Origin: a virus
Virus record (IMG/VR): IMGVR_UViG_3300028024_000021
Coordinates: 1-33,441 of that record
DNA length: 33,441 nucleotides
Reading direction: 5' to 3' (one strand)
This document shows, piece by piece, positions 8,342 to 16,732 of the stretch. Positions within the stretch are counted from its first letter, which is position 1; each line of letters starts with the position of its first letter. A program made the position numbers and the translations under genes. A model generated the notes under the pieces. The model saw nothing but the letters and a program-made list of their open reading frames with translations. It searched no databases and was not told the DNA's origin.

Positions 8342-9184
8342 TTATCCTTGAAGAGCGTTGATGAGGTTCTGCAGCGAAGCTGCAACGTCGTCGCCAGCGC
8401 CCGGCATGGCGTTTTCAGCGGCAGCGCCCGGCGTGCCGTCGAATAGGGCTTTGAGAGCGTCTCGGCGCGCGCCGCGCGAATAGCCGGCGCGTGCCATCGA
8501 TGCTTCAATCAGCGCGAGCGCCTTTCGGCTCCCGCTCGCGCTCGTATCTTTCGCAACCTGCGCGCTGTCGAGCAGCCCGGTCGCGAATCCGTCGGTTACC
8601 GCCTGCTCGGCGCCAATCCACGTTTCCTTGTCCATCAGCGCGGCGGCTTCGGCCTCGCTGATACCCGCGCGCTGCGAGTAGACCTTCGCCATCGCCGCGT
8701 CGAACGGCGCCAGCACCTCCGCTGCCTGCGCGATGTCGTGCCGGTTACCGATCGCGACTGTCCAGGCGTTGTGGATCATGAGGAATGCGCCATCGCCCAT
8801 CAGGATCTCGTCGCCAGCCATCGCGATCACCGACGCTGCCGATGCGGCAAGACCCATCACGTTGACCGTGACTTTCGCCTTGTGCTCCCGCAGCAGGTTG
8901 TAAATCGCGACGCCCTCGAAGAAGTCACCGCCCGGCGAGTTCACGTTCACGGTCAGATCACGCGCGCCGATGTTGCGCAGCGCTGCACTGATGCGCTTCG
9001 CCGTGATGCCCGTTCCTTCCCAGTTGTCGCCGATCGAGTCGTAAATCGAGATCGACGCAGCGTCGTCGCCGGCCGCCGCGCGAACGCCAGGCTCCCACCG
9101 CTCGAGAGCATCAGGACGCACGTCGTATTGCGCAGTGTTAAGCCGGTGATCGGCCCGGATTTCAGGCAGTTTTAGGAGGCTCAT
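8342..9184 (-). CDS. Head maturation protease, ClpP-like (S14)
   Basis: 280 aa. The ClpP core is clear: NSPGG oxyanion motif (82-86), GLAAS with catalytic Ser115, and MIHNAW with catalytic His138, followed by the ISEAEAAALMDKETWIGAEQAV segment typical of phage and ClpP-type enzymes. The enzyme trims the capsid delta domain during prohead maturation. The ribosome site is GAAGGGAAG. The gene overlaps the portal gene by 23 bp and leads into the capsid gene with a 4 bp gap. Confidence 0.92.
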   Translation of the reverse strand: MSLLKLPEIRADHRLNTAQYDVRPDALERWEPGVRAAAGDDAASISIYDSIGDNWEGTGITAKRISAALRNIGARDLTVNVNSPGGDFFEGVAIYNLLREHKAKVTVNVMGLAASAASVIAMAGDEILMGDGAFLMIHNAWTVAIGNRHDIAQAAEVLAPFDAAMAKVYSQRAGISEAEAAALMDKETWIGAEQAVTDGFATGLLDSAQVAKDTSASGSRKALALIEASMARAGYSRGARRDALKALFDGTPGAAAENAMPGAGDDVAASLQNLINALQG

Positions 9185-10445
9185 CGCCGCTTCCCTTCGG
9201 TTGCTGGGTCATTGGGTTGCGCAGCGCATCGGTCTGCGGATCGTCGGATTTCGGCAGGTCGGCGAGCTCGCGCACCTCGTTCTGCGACATCCACGGCGCC
9301 TGGCCTCCGGCCCCGAGCGCCTTGGAGAAGAACGACGCCTGATCGTTGAGCGTGCCGCGTAGCAGCGCGCCCTCGTTGAACTTGAACTGCTGCTTGCCAA
9401 GCTGGCTGTCGGGGATGAAGCTGCGCGCCGCGGCCTGCTCCCAAGAAACGAACCAGTGCGCAAGGCCATACTGAATAAAGAAGATCGCGAGCTGCTCGAT
9501 GCCACTACCCCAGCTCGTGTCGTCCATCATCAAGAGCGGTCGCGGCACGCCGTACATGCGCGCCACCTCTTCTATCTGGTGGTTGCGAGTCTCGATCTGC
9601 TGAGCGGATACCGCCGTGGCGGTGAACTGCTTCGCCGTGCCGCCTTCTTCGATCAGCATCCAACTGCCCGCGTTTTCTGCGCCGGAGTAGTTGTCAGCGA
9701 GCGACTCCTTCATCCGCTTATACGCATTGTCGGAAAGCTCTTTCGGGACCTCGATAGCACCACCCGCCATCACGCCAGTACGAAACGTGCGAGACGCGGC
9801 GCGCTCTGCCTGCTCGGCAAGTTCGAGCGCCTCGTGCGACAGTTTCACGCGCGAGATTCCATTGATGCCGTCGAGTGACAGGTCGCGCAAGTGAAAGACA
9901 TCTCGCGCCGTCAGCGTGATCAGATCGCCGCCCGGCGTCGTGTAGTCGTACACCAATTGCCACGCGCTTGTGAGGCGCGGCTTCGTCGAGCCGCGGTCCA
10001 TCGGAATCAGCCGAATCGGTCGGTTTCCGGACCAGATGACACGCGCAAACGACTGGCCGTCTAGCAGCGCGCGCAACTGCATCAGGCTCTTGAATTCGAT
10101 CGGTGTTTGCCAGTCGTTCGGCTTGTACTTGAATAGCCGGTGCGCGGGATCGTCGATTTGCACCTGCTTTTTCTCGTCGCTGCTCTGAAGGTTCAGCGGC
10201 AGCATGCCGATCGCTTCGGAAATCAACGTAACGCAGCGCAAAACCGCCATATTCCGCAGCGCGTGCGCCGCGCGCGGATCCCGGCCGTCCAATTCGCCGC
10301 GGCGGATGTATTCGAGCAGTCGAGGATCGTCGAGACCAGTGAAAGTCTCGCCGCCCGAAGTGATTTCAGCACGAGGTGCGGCGTTTTCGGGGCGAGTTTG
10401 GGCCTCCGGCTGGCTACCCCGCCGGAAGAAATCGAACAAACTCAT
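9162..10445 (-). CDS. Portal protein, HK97 family
   Basis: 427 aa. It opens with MSLFDFFRRG and continues with MAVLRCVTLISEAIGMLPLNL, LLDGQSFARVIW and IRLIPMD, the standard HK97-type portal pattern. The C-terminal part has GILPPNDW-equivalent MSQNEVRELADLP. Twelve copies form the DNA channel at one capsid vertex and dock the terminase. It lies 7 bp after the large terminase gene. Confidence 0.93.
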   Translation of the reverse strand: MSLFDFFRRGSQPEAQTRPENAAPRAEITSGGETFTGLDDPRLLEYIRRGELDGRDPRAAHALRNMAVLRCVTLISEAIGMLPLNLQSSDEKKQVQIDDPAHRLFKYKPNDWQTPIEFKSLMQLRALLDGQSFARVIWSGNRPIRLIPMDRGSTKPRLTSAWQLVYDYTTPGGDLITLTARDVFHLRDLSLDGINGISRVKLSHEALELAEQAERAASRTFRTGVMAGGAIEVPKELSDNAYKRMKESLADNYSGAENAGSWMLIEEGGTAKQFTATAVSAQQIETRNHQIEEVARMYGVPRPLLMMDDTSWGSGIEQLAIFFIQYGLAHWFVSWEQAAARSFIPDSQLGKQQFKFNEGALLRGTLNDQASFFSKALGAGGQAPWMSQNEVRELADLPKSDDPQTDALRNPMTQQPKGSGDEPPKTA

Positions 10446-10452
10446 TCACACC

Positions 10453-12168
10453 TCAAAGGAATCGGATGCCGCGCGACTCGTACACCGACGGCCCTTGAGC
10501 CGGCGGATTGAGCGCCATCAGCGATACCGCATCGAAAATGGCCATCAGCGGGTCAATCTTCCCCGTCCCGCTGGCCTGTTTTGTGATGTTCACAGCGTTG
10601 CCGACCGGCACGACGCGGGCATTGCCGACGCACCACGCCATCATTCGCTGACCACCGTGAGTCAGCGTTCCGTCAGGCTTCTCGCCGCCGTCTTCGAGCT
10701 TCCGACCGCTCGCCGCGGCGACGCGCCGCTCGGTCGTCTTGATCGCGCCCGAGAGTTTCCAGCCTTGCGATATACCGATGACCTTGTCTTCCGGCACCTT
10801 CGCGGCGCCAAGCGCATCAAGCACGCCACCGATCCCCGCCGGATCGGCGCCGACCTTGTCGAGCAACCCCGCCTGATGGATCGCGGCAACGATCTCTGCG
10901 ACATCCTCGACGTCGTCGCCGATCTGCTCGACCACCGTCAGATCGCCCTCTTTCTCGAAGTCGCGAAGCGTGTCCGCGATCTCTTTGCGGCGTTCGAACA
11001 CCGACGGATGCGCCCATGCATGCGTCCAGACAAGCCAGTTGCGCGTACCTTTCTCCCGGCCGACCACCGCGAGCCCCAGTAAGTCATCCAGACCGCCGCC
11101 GTCGATACCAACGTCGATGACTTCGCAGCGGTCGATCAGTTGCTCGAGCGTTAGGCGCGGCGCAAGCGCTGCGGCCTCCCAGAACTCGGCGCCGGCCCAG
11201 CGATCGCTGCGCAGCGCGAGTCCGATTTCGACGTTTGCATGCTTCGCGAGGAAGCCGCGAAACGACTCTTCGCCGGTTTCCCGCGCCTTGCGGAACTCGC
11301 GCTCGAGATACGCCTGATCGACAGAAAATCCGAAGTTCGGGTTCACCATCGCGAGGTTTTCGACCTTCAGGTGCTCCTTGCGCTTCACCATTTCAGGCGG
11401 GTGCTCGAAGATCACCGGCACGAAGCACGGATCGACGATCTTGCCGTCGCGCACGTCGCGCGCGTAGCGCAGCTTCTGCAGGAACACGCCCGCCGGCGGA
11501 TCGTTCGACTGCGTGGTCAGGTAGATGATGAAGCCTTCGGGCCGCGAAGCTAGCCCGCCCGTCGCTTCACGCAACATGTCTTCGGCATTCGGCTGCTTGC
11601 CGAACAGCCAAAGCTCGTCGATCAGCGTCCCGACGCTTTTCTTGCCACTGACCGTGTTCGCGTCTGCCGCGACGACCTTCAACGCCGCGCCACTGACGCG
11701 GTGCGTGATCGTCTTGATGTGCGTCTGCACTTGGAACAGTTCGTCGAGGTCTTCCTCGTGCTTCACCATGTCTCGGCTTGGCGCGAAGCTGTTGTTCGCG
11801 ACCTCGATCGTCGGAGCCAGAATCGCGTATTCGGCGGACTGGCGCCAATTGAGGATCATTGCGGTCATCATGATCCCGGCGGCCAGCGTCGATTTGCTGT
11901 TCTTCTTCGGGATGCACACAAACCACTCGGTGATCAGACGCCGACCACTGTCAGGGTCGTACGCGCCGAAGATCGATGCGACGAGATCGAACACCCACTG
12001 CGCGCACGACTCGCCGAACGTCGGGCTGCCGGGCGCATCGACAATCTTGAGCTGCTTGAAAACGTTCAGCGCGATCTCGGCCTGTTCCGGGAAAATCGGC
12101 GGCGGAATGATTGAGCGCCCAGACCGCAGCCGCTCGGGCCAGTCCGGACACGCTGTCGACCACTCCAT
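10453..12168 (-). CDS. terL: Terminase large subunit
   Basis: 571 aa. The ATPase has a Walker A-like PKKNSKST (residues 87-94) and Walker B TLIDEL (181-186, Asp184/Glu185). The nuclease half has DVGIDGGGLDD and, near the C-terminus, GKIDPLMAIFDAV with expected metal-binding acids. The motor cuts and packages DNA with the small subunit. The ATG overlaps the stop of the preceding 57-codon gene as TGATG. Confidence 0.95.
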   Translation of the reverse strand: MEWSTACPDWPERLRSGRSIIPPPIFPEQAEIALNVFKQLKIVDAPGSPTFGESCAQWVFDLVASIFGAYDPDSGRRLITEWFVCIPKKNSKSTLAAGIMMTAMILNWRQSAEYAILAPTIEVANNSFAPSRDMVKHEEDLDELFQVQTHIKTITHRVSGAALKVVAADANTVSGKKSVGTLIDELWLFGKQPNAEDMLREATGGLASRPEGFIIYLTTQSNDPPAGVFLQKLRYARDVRDGKIVDPCFVPVIFEHPPEMVKRKEHLKVENLAMVNPNFGFSVDQAYLEREFRKARETGEESFRGFLAKHANVEIGLALRSDRWAGAEFWEAAALAPRLTLEQLIDRCEVIDVGIDGGGLDDLLGLAVVGREKGTRNWLVWTHAWAHPSVFERRKEIADTLRDFEKEGDLTVVEQIGDDVEDVAEIVAAIHQAGLLDKVGADPAGIGGVLDALGAAKVPEDKVIGISQGWKLSGAIKTTERRVAAASGRKLEDGGEKPDGTLTHGGQRMMAWCVGNARVVPVGNAVNITKQASGTGKIDPLMAIFDAVSLMALNPPAQGPSVYESRGIRFL

Positions 12169-12341
12169 CAGTTAGCCCAAACGTCCTCGCCACCGGCCGA
12201 AAGGTAGCCGCGCTTCACGGCGTCGCGCACCTCGGGAAGTTTGGCGCGTAATGCCTGCACGTGGATCGCATCCGGCATCGGCAGACTAAGCGCCGCGATC
12301 AGGTTGTCCAGCGTGTCGACTGCACCAGCGATCTCATCCAT
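12168..12341 (-). CDS. Small hypothetical protein between terminase subunits
   Basis: 57 aa, beginning MDEIAGAVDTLDNLIAALSL and ending GGEDVWAN. It fills the 175-base gap between the terminase genes. The ATG (12341) comes just after the small-subunit stop, and the stop overlaps the large-subunit ATG by one base, so translational coupling is very likely. The content is helical and acidic. No function recognised. A second ATG lies four bases downstream out of frame and is not used. Confidence 0.72.
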   Translation of the reverse strand: MDEIAGAVDTLDNLIAALSLPMPDAIHVQALRAKLPEVRDAVKRGYLSAGGEDVWAN

Positions 12342-12343
12342 TG

Positions 12344-12814
12344 CTATTTCCGGTTGTTGACGACGAGTTTCGGCGTCGCGAGCGACGCGAACTTGTTCGC
12401 CGCCTTCTTTGCGGCGTCGCCCTTCGCATCCTTCTTGCCAGTCTCGCCGACCTTGGCGTGCACGAACGGCATCAGCGCTTTGGCAGCGTCGACGCGCAGC
12501 TTCGGTTCCGTCCGGCCGTCGTTCATCGCGGCAATCAGGAACGCCTTCGGGTCGGTGAAGCTCGTCATCGCGTACGGATCGAAACCCGGCGGCGGCGATC
12601 GATCGGCGGACGATTTTTCCGCCGGCGCGGGCTTCGATTCCTTCTGAATCCGGTTCGCGGCCAAGTACAAGGCGACGTCGGGGTCTTTAACAAGGCGCGA
12701 CCCGGCGGCCGACGCTGTCGCGGCGCTGTAACCTGCGGCGATTGCCGCGTCCTTATTGGCTTTGCCGGCCAAAACAGCGTCGGCGAAAAGCCTCTTTTTC
12801 GCTGTTAAAGCCAT
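12344..12814 (-). CDS. terS: Terminase small subunit
   Basis: The ATG at 12814 has GGAG nine bases upstream. A TTG at 12829 in the same frame is less likely. 156 aa. The N-terminus LTAKKRLFADAVLAGKANKDAAIAAGYS plus ASAAGSRLVKDPDVALYLA is the helix-turn-helix region of terminase_2-type small subunits. The C-terminal third (KKDAKGDAAKKAANKF) is basic. It recognises the packaging site, which probably lies just upstream at 12830-12961. Confidence 0.85.
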   Translation of the reverse strand: MALTAKKRLFADAVLAGKANKDAAIAAGYSAATASAAGSRLVKDPDVALYLAANRIQKESKPAPAEKSSADRSPPPGFDPYAMTSFTDPKAFLIAAMNDGRTEPKLRVDAAKALMPFVHAKVGETGKKDAKGDAAKKAANKFASLATPKLVVNNRK

Positions 12815-12829
12815 TAACAAAAACTCCAA

Positions 12830-12961
12830 AGGGGAAAAAATTCTGCGCGTGCGGGAACGGTCGGTCTAGGCCGTCGATAGGCCCGGACTTTCGCCACCCC
12901 CACCCTTTAGGTTGGGCCTATGTTGCAAAAACGCAACGTTTGTTGCCGATACGTTGCATTT
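12830..12961. other. Candidate cos / terminase recognition region
   Basis: Non-coding interval between the HNH gene and terS, the usual place of cos in HK97-like phages with HNH-assisted packaging. It contains an 8-bp perfect inverted repeat (ATAGGCCC at 12877-12884, GGGCCTAT at 12914-12921). It also has four GTTGC motifs: 12922, 12942 and 12953 direct, 12933 inverted as GCAAC. The 12922/12933 pair forms a perfect GTTGC-N6-GCAAC palindrome. These could be terminase binding sites, and the nick positions cannot be told. Confidence 0.45.
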
Positions 12962-13360
12962 TCACAACACGTGATGAGAGCCTCGCTCGGCGCGCGCTTT
13001 CTCGCCGTCGTGATGCGGCTTGCACAAGGTCTGCACGTTCGACGGGTCAAGGCGGCGCCGCTCGTCGCCTTCGTGCGCCACGATGTGATCGCCAATCGAT
13101 CCAAGCGGCTCGGCCAAGCCGCGCGCGGCGCATGAAAGCACGACATCGGCCGGCGACCTGCCGAGCATGCCAAGATCACGCAGGCAGTACACGCAATGCG
13201 GATGCGCGGCGAGGTGCTTGGCGCGCAGCTTCTGCCAGGCGTAGTCATAGCCTCGCGCTGCGCTACTGGTCTTGCCAGTGCGCCACGAGACGGCCTCCGC
13301 AACGACGACACGGCTCGGCAGTGACTGCAACCGAGTCGGCAACGTGCGAAGGCGTGCCAT
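12962..13360 (-). CDS. HNH endonuclease (packaging-associated)
   Basis: ATG at 13360 overlaps the preceding stop as ATGA; 132 aa. The HNH/zinc pattern is complete: CVYC (Cys56, Cys59), GDHIVAHEGD (His92), DPSNVQTLC (Asn108, Cys113) and KPHHDGEK (His116/117). Phage HNH proteins next to terminase genes stimulate cos cleavage by the large subunit. That role is likely from position. Confidence 0.92.
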   Translation of the reverse strand: MARLRTLPTRLQSLPSRVVVAEAVSWRTGKTSSAARGYDYAWQKLRAKHLAAHPHCVYCLRDLGMLGRSPADVVLSCAARGLAEPLGSIGDHIVAHEGDERRRLDPSNVQTLCKPHHDGEKARAERGSHHVL

Positions 13361-13731
13361 CAAGCAGCGGCAGCGGCCGGATATGCAGCGGCGAGCGCTG
13401 CGTTGGTCGCGGCCTGAATGGCTTCGACGGACAGCGACGCATCGATCGCCTTCAGCGCAAGCGCGAGTTGCACTGCAGTGTTCACGTTGTTGCCGGTCGT
13501 TGCCGGCGTCGTTGCGGGTGCTGCGGCGGGAGTGCTCATGTTCGATCCTGTGAGTACTTGTGCGAGTTGCGCGGAAATGAGGTGCTTCTCGATGGCCGCA
13601 AGCAGTTCCGACGCGTCGGCTTTGACAGCCAATTCGACGCGCGTCTCGACTGCTCGCGCTTCCTGCTCGACTGCTTTCGCCTCCATCTTGAACCATGAGG
13701 CGATCTTCTGAATGATGGCTTTGAGGTTCAT
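13360..13731 (-). CDS. Hypothetical helical/Ala-rich protein
   Basis: 123 aa from the ATG at 13731. The longer upstream frame only mirrors the opposite-strand gene. Residues 1-60 (NLKAIIQKIASWFKMEAKAV) are amphipathic helix with possible coiled coil. They are followed by an Ala/Thr/Pro linker (PAAAPATTPATTG) and a second helical part ending in poly-Ala. No strong ribosome site is seen, so the start is uncertain. It is the first gene of the block leading to the HNH nuclease. Function unknown. Confidence 0.6.
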   Translation of the reverse strand: MNLKAIIQKIASWFKMEAKAVEQEARAVETRVELAVKADASELLAAIEKHLISAQLAQVLTGSNMSTPAAAPATTPATTGNNVNTAVQLALALKAIDASLSVEAIQAATNAALAAAYPAAAAA

Positions 13732-13786
13732 GACGTAGGCGTAGAATCGTTGCGCCGGGACGGCCGGCGACACAAAGGAGAATCCG

Positions 13787-13939
13787 ATGGCAAAGAACGA
13801 AAAGTCCTCGAAGGAAATGGCTTCGCTTGCTGGTAAGGTGCTGCAACAGAAAGGCGCTACAAAAGCGGCCAAGCAGTTGGCTGGCTCTGTGCTGACTCAG
13901 GCGCCGGACAAGAAGCCGCCGCCGAAGAAGACCAAGTAA
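13787..13939 (+). CDS. Small conserved 50-aa protein, opposite-strand accessory gene
   Basis: The strong ribosome site AAAGGAGAATCCG precedes the ATG. The product (MAKNEKSSKEMASLAGKVLQ..., ending DKKPPPKKTK) resembles a small Lys/Ala/Ser-rich family widespread in proteobacterial chromosomes and phages. Function unknown. It runs against the flanking minus-strand genes and is followed by its own hairpin, so it is probably expressed from a private promoter in the lysogen. Confidence 0.8.
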   Translation: MAKNEKSSKEMASLAGKVLQQKGATKAAKQLAGSVLTQAPDKKPPPKKTK

Positions 13940-13944
13940 ACGAA

Positions 13945-13978
13945 AAAGCCCGCGAGGCTTTCACCTGGCGGGCTTCTT
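13945..13978. terminator. Bidirectional hairpin terminator
   Basis: Perfect 8-bp stem AAGCCCGC (13946-13953) and GCGGGCTT (13968-13975) with a 14-base loop. On the minus strand the hairpin is followed by five T, a good intrinsic terminator for transcripts of the left early operon. On the plus strand the T-tract is weak, but it sits 6 bases after the 50-aa gene. It would stop early transcription before the late genes unless antiterminated. Confidence 0.75.
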
Positions 13979-14038
13979 TGGGCGCACCACGCGCCCGACG
14001 CCGTCAAGATACCAAAATAATTTCCGAACGGCAAGCAC

Positions 14039-14521
14039 TTATTGTGGACTTGCGATCGTCGGCAAAGCCGCGATGACATGAGCAGCGAGACTCATCACGA
14101 ACTCAGCCATACCGTCATGGTGAGGGACTGAAGTCGGCCCGAAGAACCACTCGAAATTTCCGCCTTCCGACAGGGTTGCCCGATTTTGCTGGTTGAACAG
14201 TATCGACCAGACCTGCTTTGCCTGAATCTCACCTCGCGCGTCCTCGACAACGGTCCAGAAGGTGATCCGGCCGAAGGGTTGTGAATCTCTGATCACGAGA
14301 TCCGGGATTCCCTTCACGTCCCCATATGGCGTATTAAACAATAGTTCGCCCCCGTCCAAAGCGTCTGCGTTCAGTGAGAACGATACTGGATTTTCAGCAA
14401 GGTTTCCGGCAAATGCTTGAGCCAACGCGAGCAGGAACTGCCCTTTCGCCTGCCTCAAACGAACGACATTCTCGGTGAATCCTTGGGCGGCCCATATCTG
14501 GCTGTCTGGAAGTTTCGGCAT
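14039..14521 (-). CDS. Hypothetical protein
   Basis: ATG at 14521 with GGAG nine bases upstream; 160 aa, beginning MPKLPDSQIWAAQGFTENVV. Mixed alpha/beta; motifs such as GDVKGIPDLVIRDSQPFGR and FNQQNRATLSEGGNFEWFFG give no recognised family. It is the last gene of the left early operon before the terminator at 13945-13978. Lower GC than its neighbours may point to a recent insertion. Confidence 0.7.
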   Translation of the reverse strand: MPKLPDSQIWAAQGFTENVVRLRQAKGQFLLALAQAFAGNLAENPVSFSLNADALDGGELLFNTPYGDVKGIPDLVIRDSQPFGRITFWTVVEDARGEIQAKQVWSILFNQQNRATLSEGGNFEWFFGPTSVPHHDGMAEFVMSLAAHVIAALPTIASPQ

Positions 14522-14583
14522 AATTTTTCTCCGTGCGTGGGACACTCAGTTTCTTGCACGTGGTTCGAAAACACAACGGCTTT

Positions 14584-15207
14584 TTACGCCAGTTCAGACT
14601 CGGCCTTGATCAGCGCGCGACGCCGCAGCTCTGGCAGCAGTGCGAATTTAGCCTCTTGATAGATGACGTGATTTTCGGCGATGTCTATTCTGCGCGGCAC
14701 ATGCCAAACGGATACACCGCACTCGGCATTGAGCTGCGCCTCGCGTGCGGCAGCTCGTTGCGGCTCAAGCTTGCACTGCATGTGAATCTGAATTTGGGCA
14801 CGCTGCTGCCAAGGCAACGTGTCAACACTCAAATCCACCTGCTCAGCCGTCTTTTTGCGCGCCTTTCGCTCCGCCGCATCGGTGCGCTCTTCAATGGTTG
14901 AATGGCGGTCATTCTCCGCAAAGCCGCGGCAAGTTGGGTCTACACGACCCATACCCAGATCTGGGAAGTAACCAAGCTGCCATCGATACCAAGCGGTCAA
15001 CAATTCTTCGATTTGGTTGCTTTCGTCGAGCGTCATCGTCTTCTTCTCCAAATACGCGCAGCAGCGCTTGCCGTGGCGTTCGCCAATTGCGCAAAGCACG
15101 CACACACCGCCTGCAATACGCAATCTGTCTTTGTTCTCGCAGCCGAGAAACAAGCCTGAGATGCACTCCGCAGGGTCCGAATTTTCACTGCGCAGCCGCG
15201 CGGTCAC
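14584..15207 (-). CDS. Possible Q-like late regulator (unconfirmed)
   Basis: GTG at 15207 overlaps the previous stop (GTGA), giving 207 aa. An alternative ATG at 15036 with GGAG gives 150 aa. The first 57 residues are Cys-rich (CISGLFLGC, VCVLC, KRCC) and could bind metal. The rest contains LLTAWYRWQLGYFPDLGMGR and VDTLPWQQRAQIQIHMQCKL, which resembles Burkholderia-phage proteins of the antiterminator-Q/sigma-like type. Position at the end of the early operon, upstream of a terminator and the late genes, fits. The family match is from memory and weak. Confidence 0.6.
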   Translation of the reverse strand: MTARLRSENSDPAECISGLFLGCENKDRLRIAGGVCVLCAIGERHGKRCCAYLEKKTMTLDESNQIEELLTAWYRWQLGYFPDLGMGRVDPTCRGFAENDRHSTIEERTDAAERKARKKTAEQVDLSVDTLPWQQRAQIQIHMQCKLEPQRAAAREAQLNAECGVSVWHVPRRIDIAENHVIYQEAKFALLPELRRRALIKAESELA

Positions 15208-15452
15208 ATAACCACCGTGAAGTTAATGCCCCAGTGCACGAACCACTGCACGAGCTGGTTGCGCAAGTCGTCATTGCGCGGAAACGGATATTCGACTTGC
15301 AGGCGATCGCCGACAGGGCCGAGTTGGCCGACGAGCGGGCAGCCATCGAACTCGACCATCTTCGCCTTGGTCACGTCGTCGATGTGCTGCCGGCTCGACG
15401 CGATCAGGTTGTCCGGGACGTCGGCGTATTGGATGTAGGCGTATGCGCTCAC
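15204..15452 (-). CDS. Hypothetical protein
   Basis: 82 aa, beginning MSAYAYIQYADVPDNLIASS and ending NFTVVM. No family recognised. The stop overlaps the next GTG (GTGA), and the start follows an AGGAGAC-like site at about 15460. It is part of the same coupled operon. Confidence 0.7.
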   Translation of the reverse strand: MSAYAYIQYADVPDNLIASSRQHIDDVTKAKMVEFDGCPLVGQLGPVGDRLQVEYPFPRNDDLRNQLVQWFVHWGINFTVVM

Positions 15453-15462
15453 ACGAGTCTCC

Positions 15463-15951
15463 TTACGCGAGGCTTTTCAGCAGCGCTTGCAGCTGACGCA
15501 GCTTGTCGAGGTTTGCGTTGCTTTCAGCGTTCCCTTGCTCGATCGTAAGCGCCGCCGTCTCGATGTCCGATGCCAGCACGACCACACTGGTCGCCAGCGA
15601 CCGCGCGCGCTCGGCCAGACTCGCAAGAATGTCGATCGGCGATTTCGCCGACGCGCTGGTGATGCCTTTCGGCTCAATCTTCGTTTCCGTCGCCACGTGC
15701 AATACCTCCCGTTCCCTGATTTCCACTCGCTGATACAAGCCTGTTTGACGCTCGCGAATCAGACCGGCATCCTTCAGGCGCACGAGGCATCCATCGAGAA
15801 CCGCGACATCGGGCGAGCTCTTTGTGACGCGCCGCAGGTGTGACGCGATCTCGCTGCGCGACCACGCGTCCTGAATCGGCACCATCTCGAGCACCTTTTT
15901 CGCAATCGCCGACTGAGAGTTCAAAGCGGACTGATATTTTGCTGGCGTCAT
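15463..15951 (-). CDS. Winged-helix-like plus coiled-coil protein
   Basis: The ATG at 15951 overlaps the preceding stop as ATGA and has GAGGG upstream; 162 aa. Residues ~15-75 (AWSRSEIASHLRR, VAVLDGCLVRLKDAGLIRE) look like a winged helix. Residues ~110-160 form a heptad-rich helix (LASLAERARSLATSVVVLAS, NLDKLRQLQALLKSLA). A DNA-binding oligomeric protein is plausible; exact role unknown. Confidence 0.72.
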   Translation of the reverse strand: MTPAKYQSALNSQSAIAKKVLEMVPIQDAWSRSEIASHLRRVTKSSPDVAVLDGCLVRLKDAGLIRERQTGLYQRVEIREREVLHVATETKIEPKGITSASAKSPIDILASLAERARSLATSVVVLASDIETAALTIEQGNAESNANLDKLRQLQALLKSLA

Positions 15952-16274
15952 ACGATTTCCCTCACGTCCCATTCGAGATCACCACTGGCGAGAAACGGCG
16001 CCAAGGTGTTTCGGTTGTCATCCACGTATGCATGCGCTCGGCATACGCCCTCTTCAATCCACGCCAGATCGCCGGGGATGAAACCGCCGCGGTGATGCTC
16101 CGGCACCCACGCATCAACCCAGACGCGCGCCGGTCCGCTGCCGCGCTCATCAATGGCGATTCGATAGACGGTGGTCTCAATCTTTTTCGTCTTCTCGAAG
16201 CGAACGAACTCGCCGCGACCATTTTTCCGTTTGTAGAACCCCGTCCCATCGGGAATGATCACCCACAGCCTCAA
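15948..16274 (-). CDS. Hypothetical protein, probable TTG start
   Basis: The best start is TTG at 16274: CAGGAGGCAGC lies just upstream and the TTG overlaps the previous TGA. 108 aa, beginning MRLWVIIPDGTGFYKRKNGR when TTG is read as Met. Mainly beta (TTVYRIAIDERGSGPARVWV, HRGGFIPGDLAWIEEGVCRA). Function unknown. Coupled to both neighbours by stop/start overlap. Confidence 0.68.
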   Translation of the reverse strand: MRLWVIIPDGTGFYKRKNGRGEFVRFEKTKKIETTVYRIAIDERGSGPARVWVDAWVPEHHRGGFIPGDLAWIEEGVCRAHAYVDDNRNTLAPFLASGDLEWDVREIV

Positions 16275-16732
16275 GCTGCCTCCTGCATCGTCGAACCCAT
16301 CTTGCGAGCGCGCCGCGGCGCCCAACGCTCGAGCGCGTTGTCGAACTTCGCGCACTTCAGCTCGTATGGCGCGCCGCTGTTGTCGTACCAGTCGTGACAC
16401 CGAGCGCAACCCGGCACCGTGAATTCATGGTCGGCCTTCCGCGCGCCAGCCTTGCCGTGCTTCGACTGATTCGAATGGCAGTCGACGACGGTCGGGTCGG
16501 CCCAGTCGGTCCACGGGCAAAGCACGTTCAGGTAGCAGGGTTCGTCGCGGCACGCCGCGAGATACTTCGCGCCCTCGGCGACCGTCACGCTCTTGCGTCG
16601 CGTCTTGAGCGCCGCCTTGCGCATCTGCGTTTTCGTGTGAAACGTCGTCTTGAACGCCGTCGACGGTTCCGGTCGCTTAAAGCCCGTGCGCGCGAGCGGC
16701 GTCTTCTGCTGCATGCGTGCCGAGCGCTTCAT
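16271..16732 (-). CDS. DUF1364 / YbcO-like nuclease family protein
   Basis: 153 aa, strong GGAGGCAGG ribosome site. It carries the family's metal-binding pattern: C61-x4-C66 (CRDEPC), C72, DCHSNQSKHGKAG (Cys85, His86) and PGCARCHDWYD (Cys109, Cys112, His113). YbcO-type proteins have an HNH-like fold and occur beside NinB/RusA recombination genes in lambdoid phages. A role in DNA processing is likely. The N-terminal 45 residues are basic. Confidence 0.8.
   Translation of the reverse strand: MKRSARMQQKTPLARTGFKRPEPSTAFKTTFHTKTQMRKAALKTRRKSVTVAEGAKYLAACRDEPCYLNVLCPWTDWADPTVVDCHSNQSKHGKAGARKADHEFTVPGCARCHDWYDNSGAPYELKCAKFDNALERWAPRRARKMGSTMQEAA

Noticed and set aside
7213-8361. 382-codon open frame on the plus strand
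   Set aside because: Complement of the major capsid gene; no family resemblance, Arg-rich.
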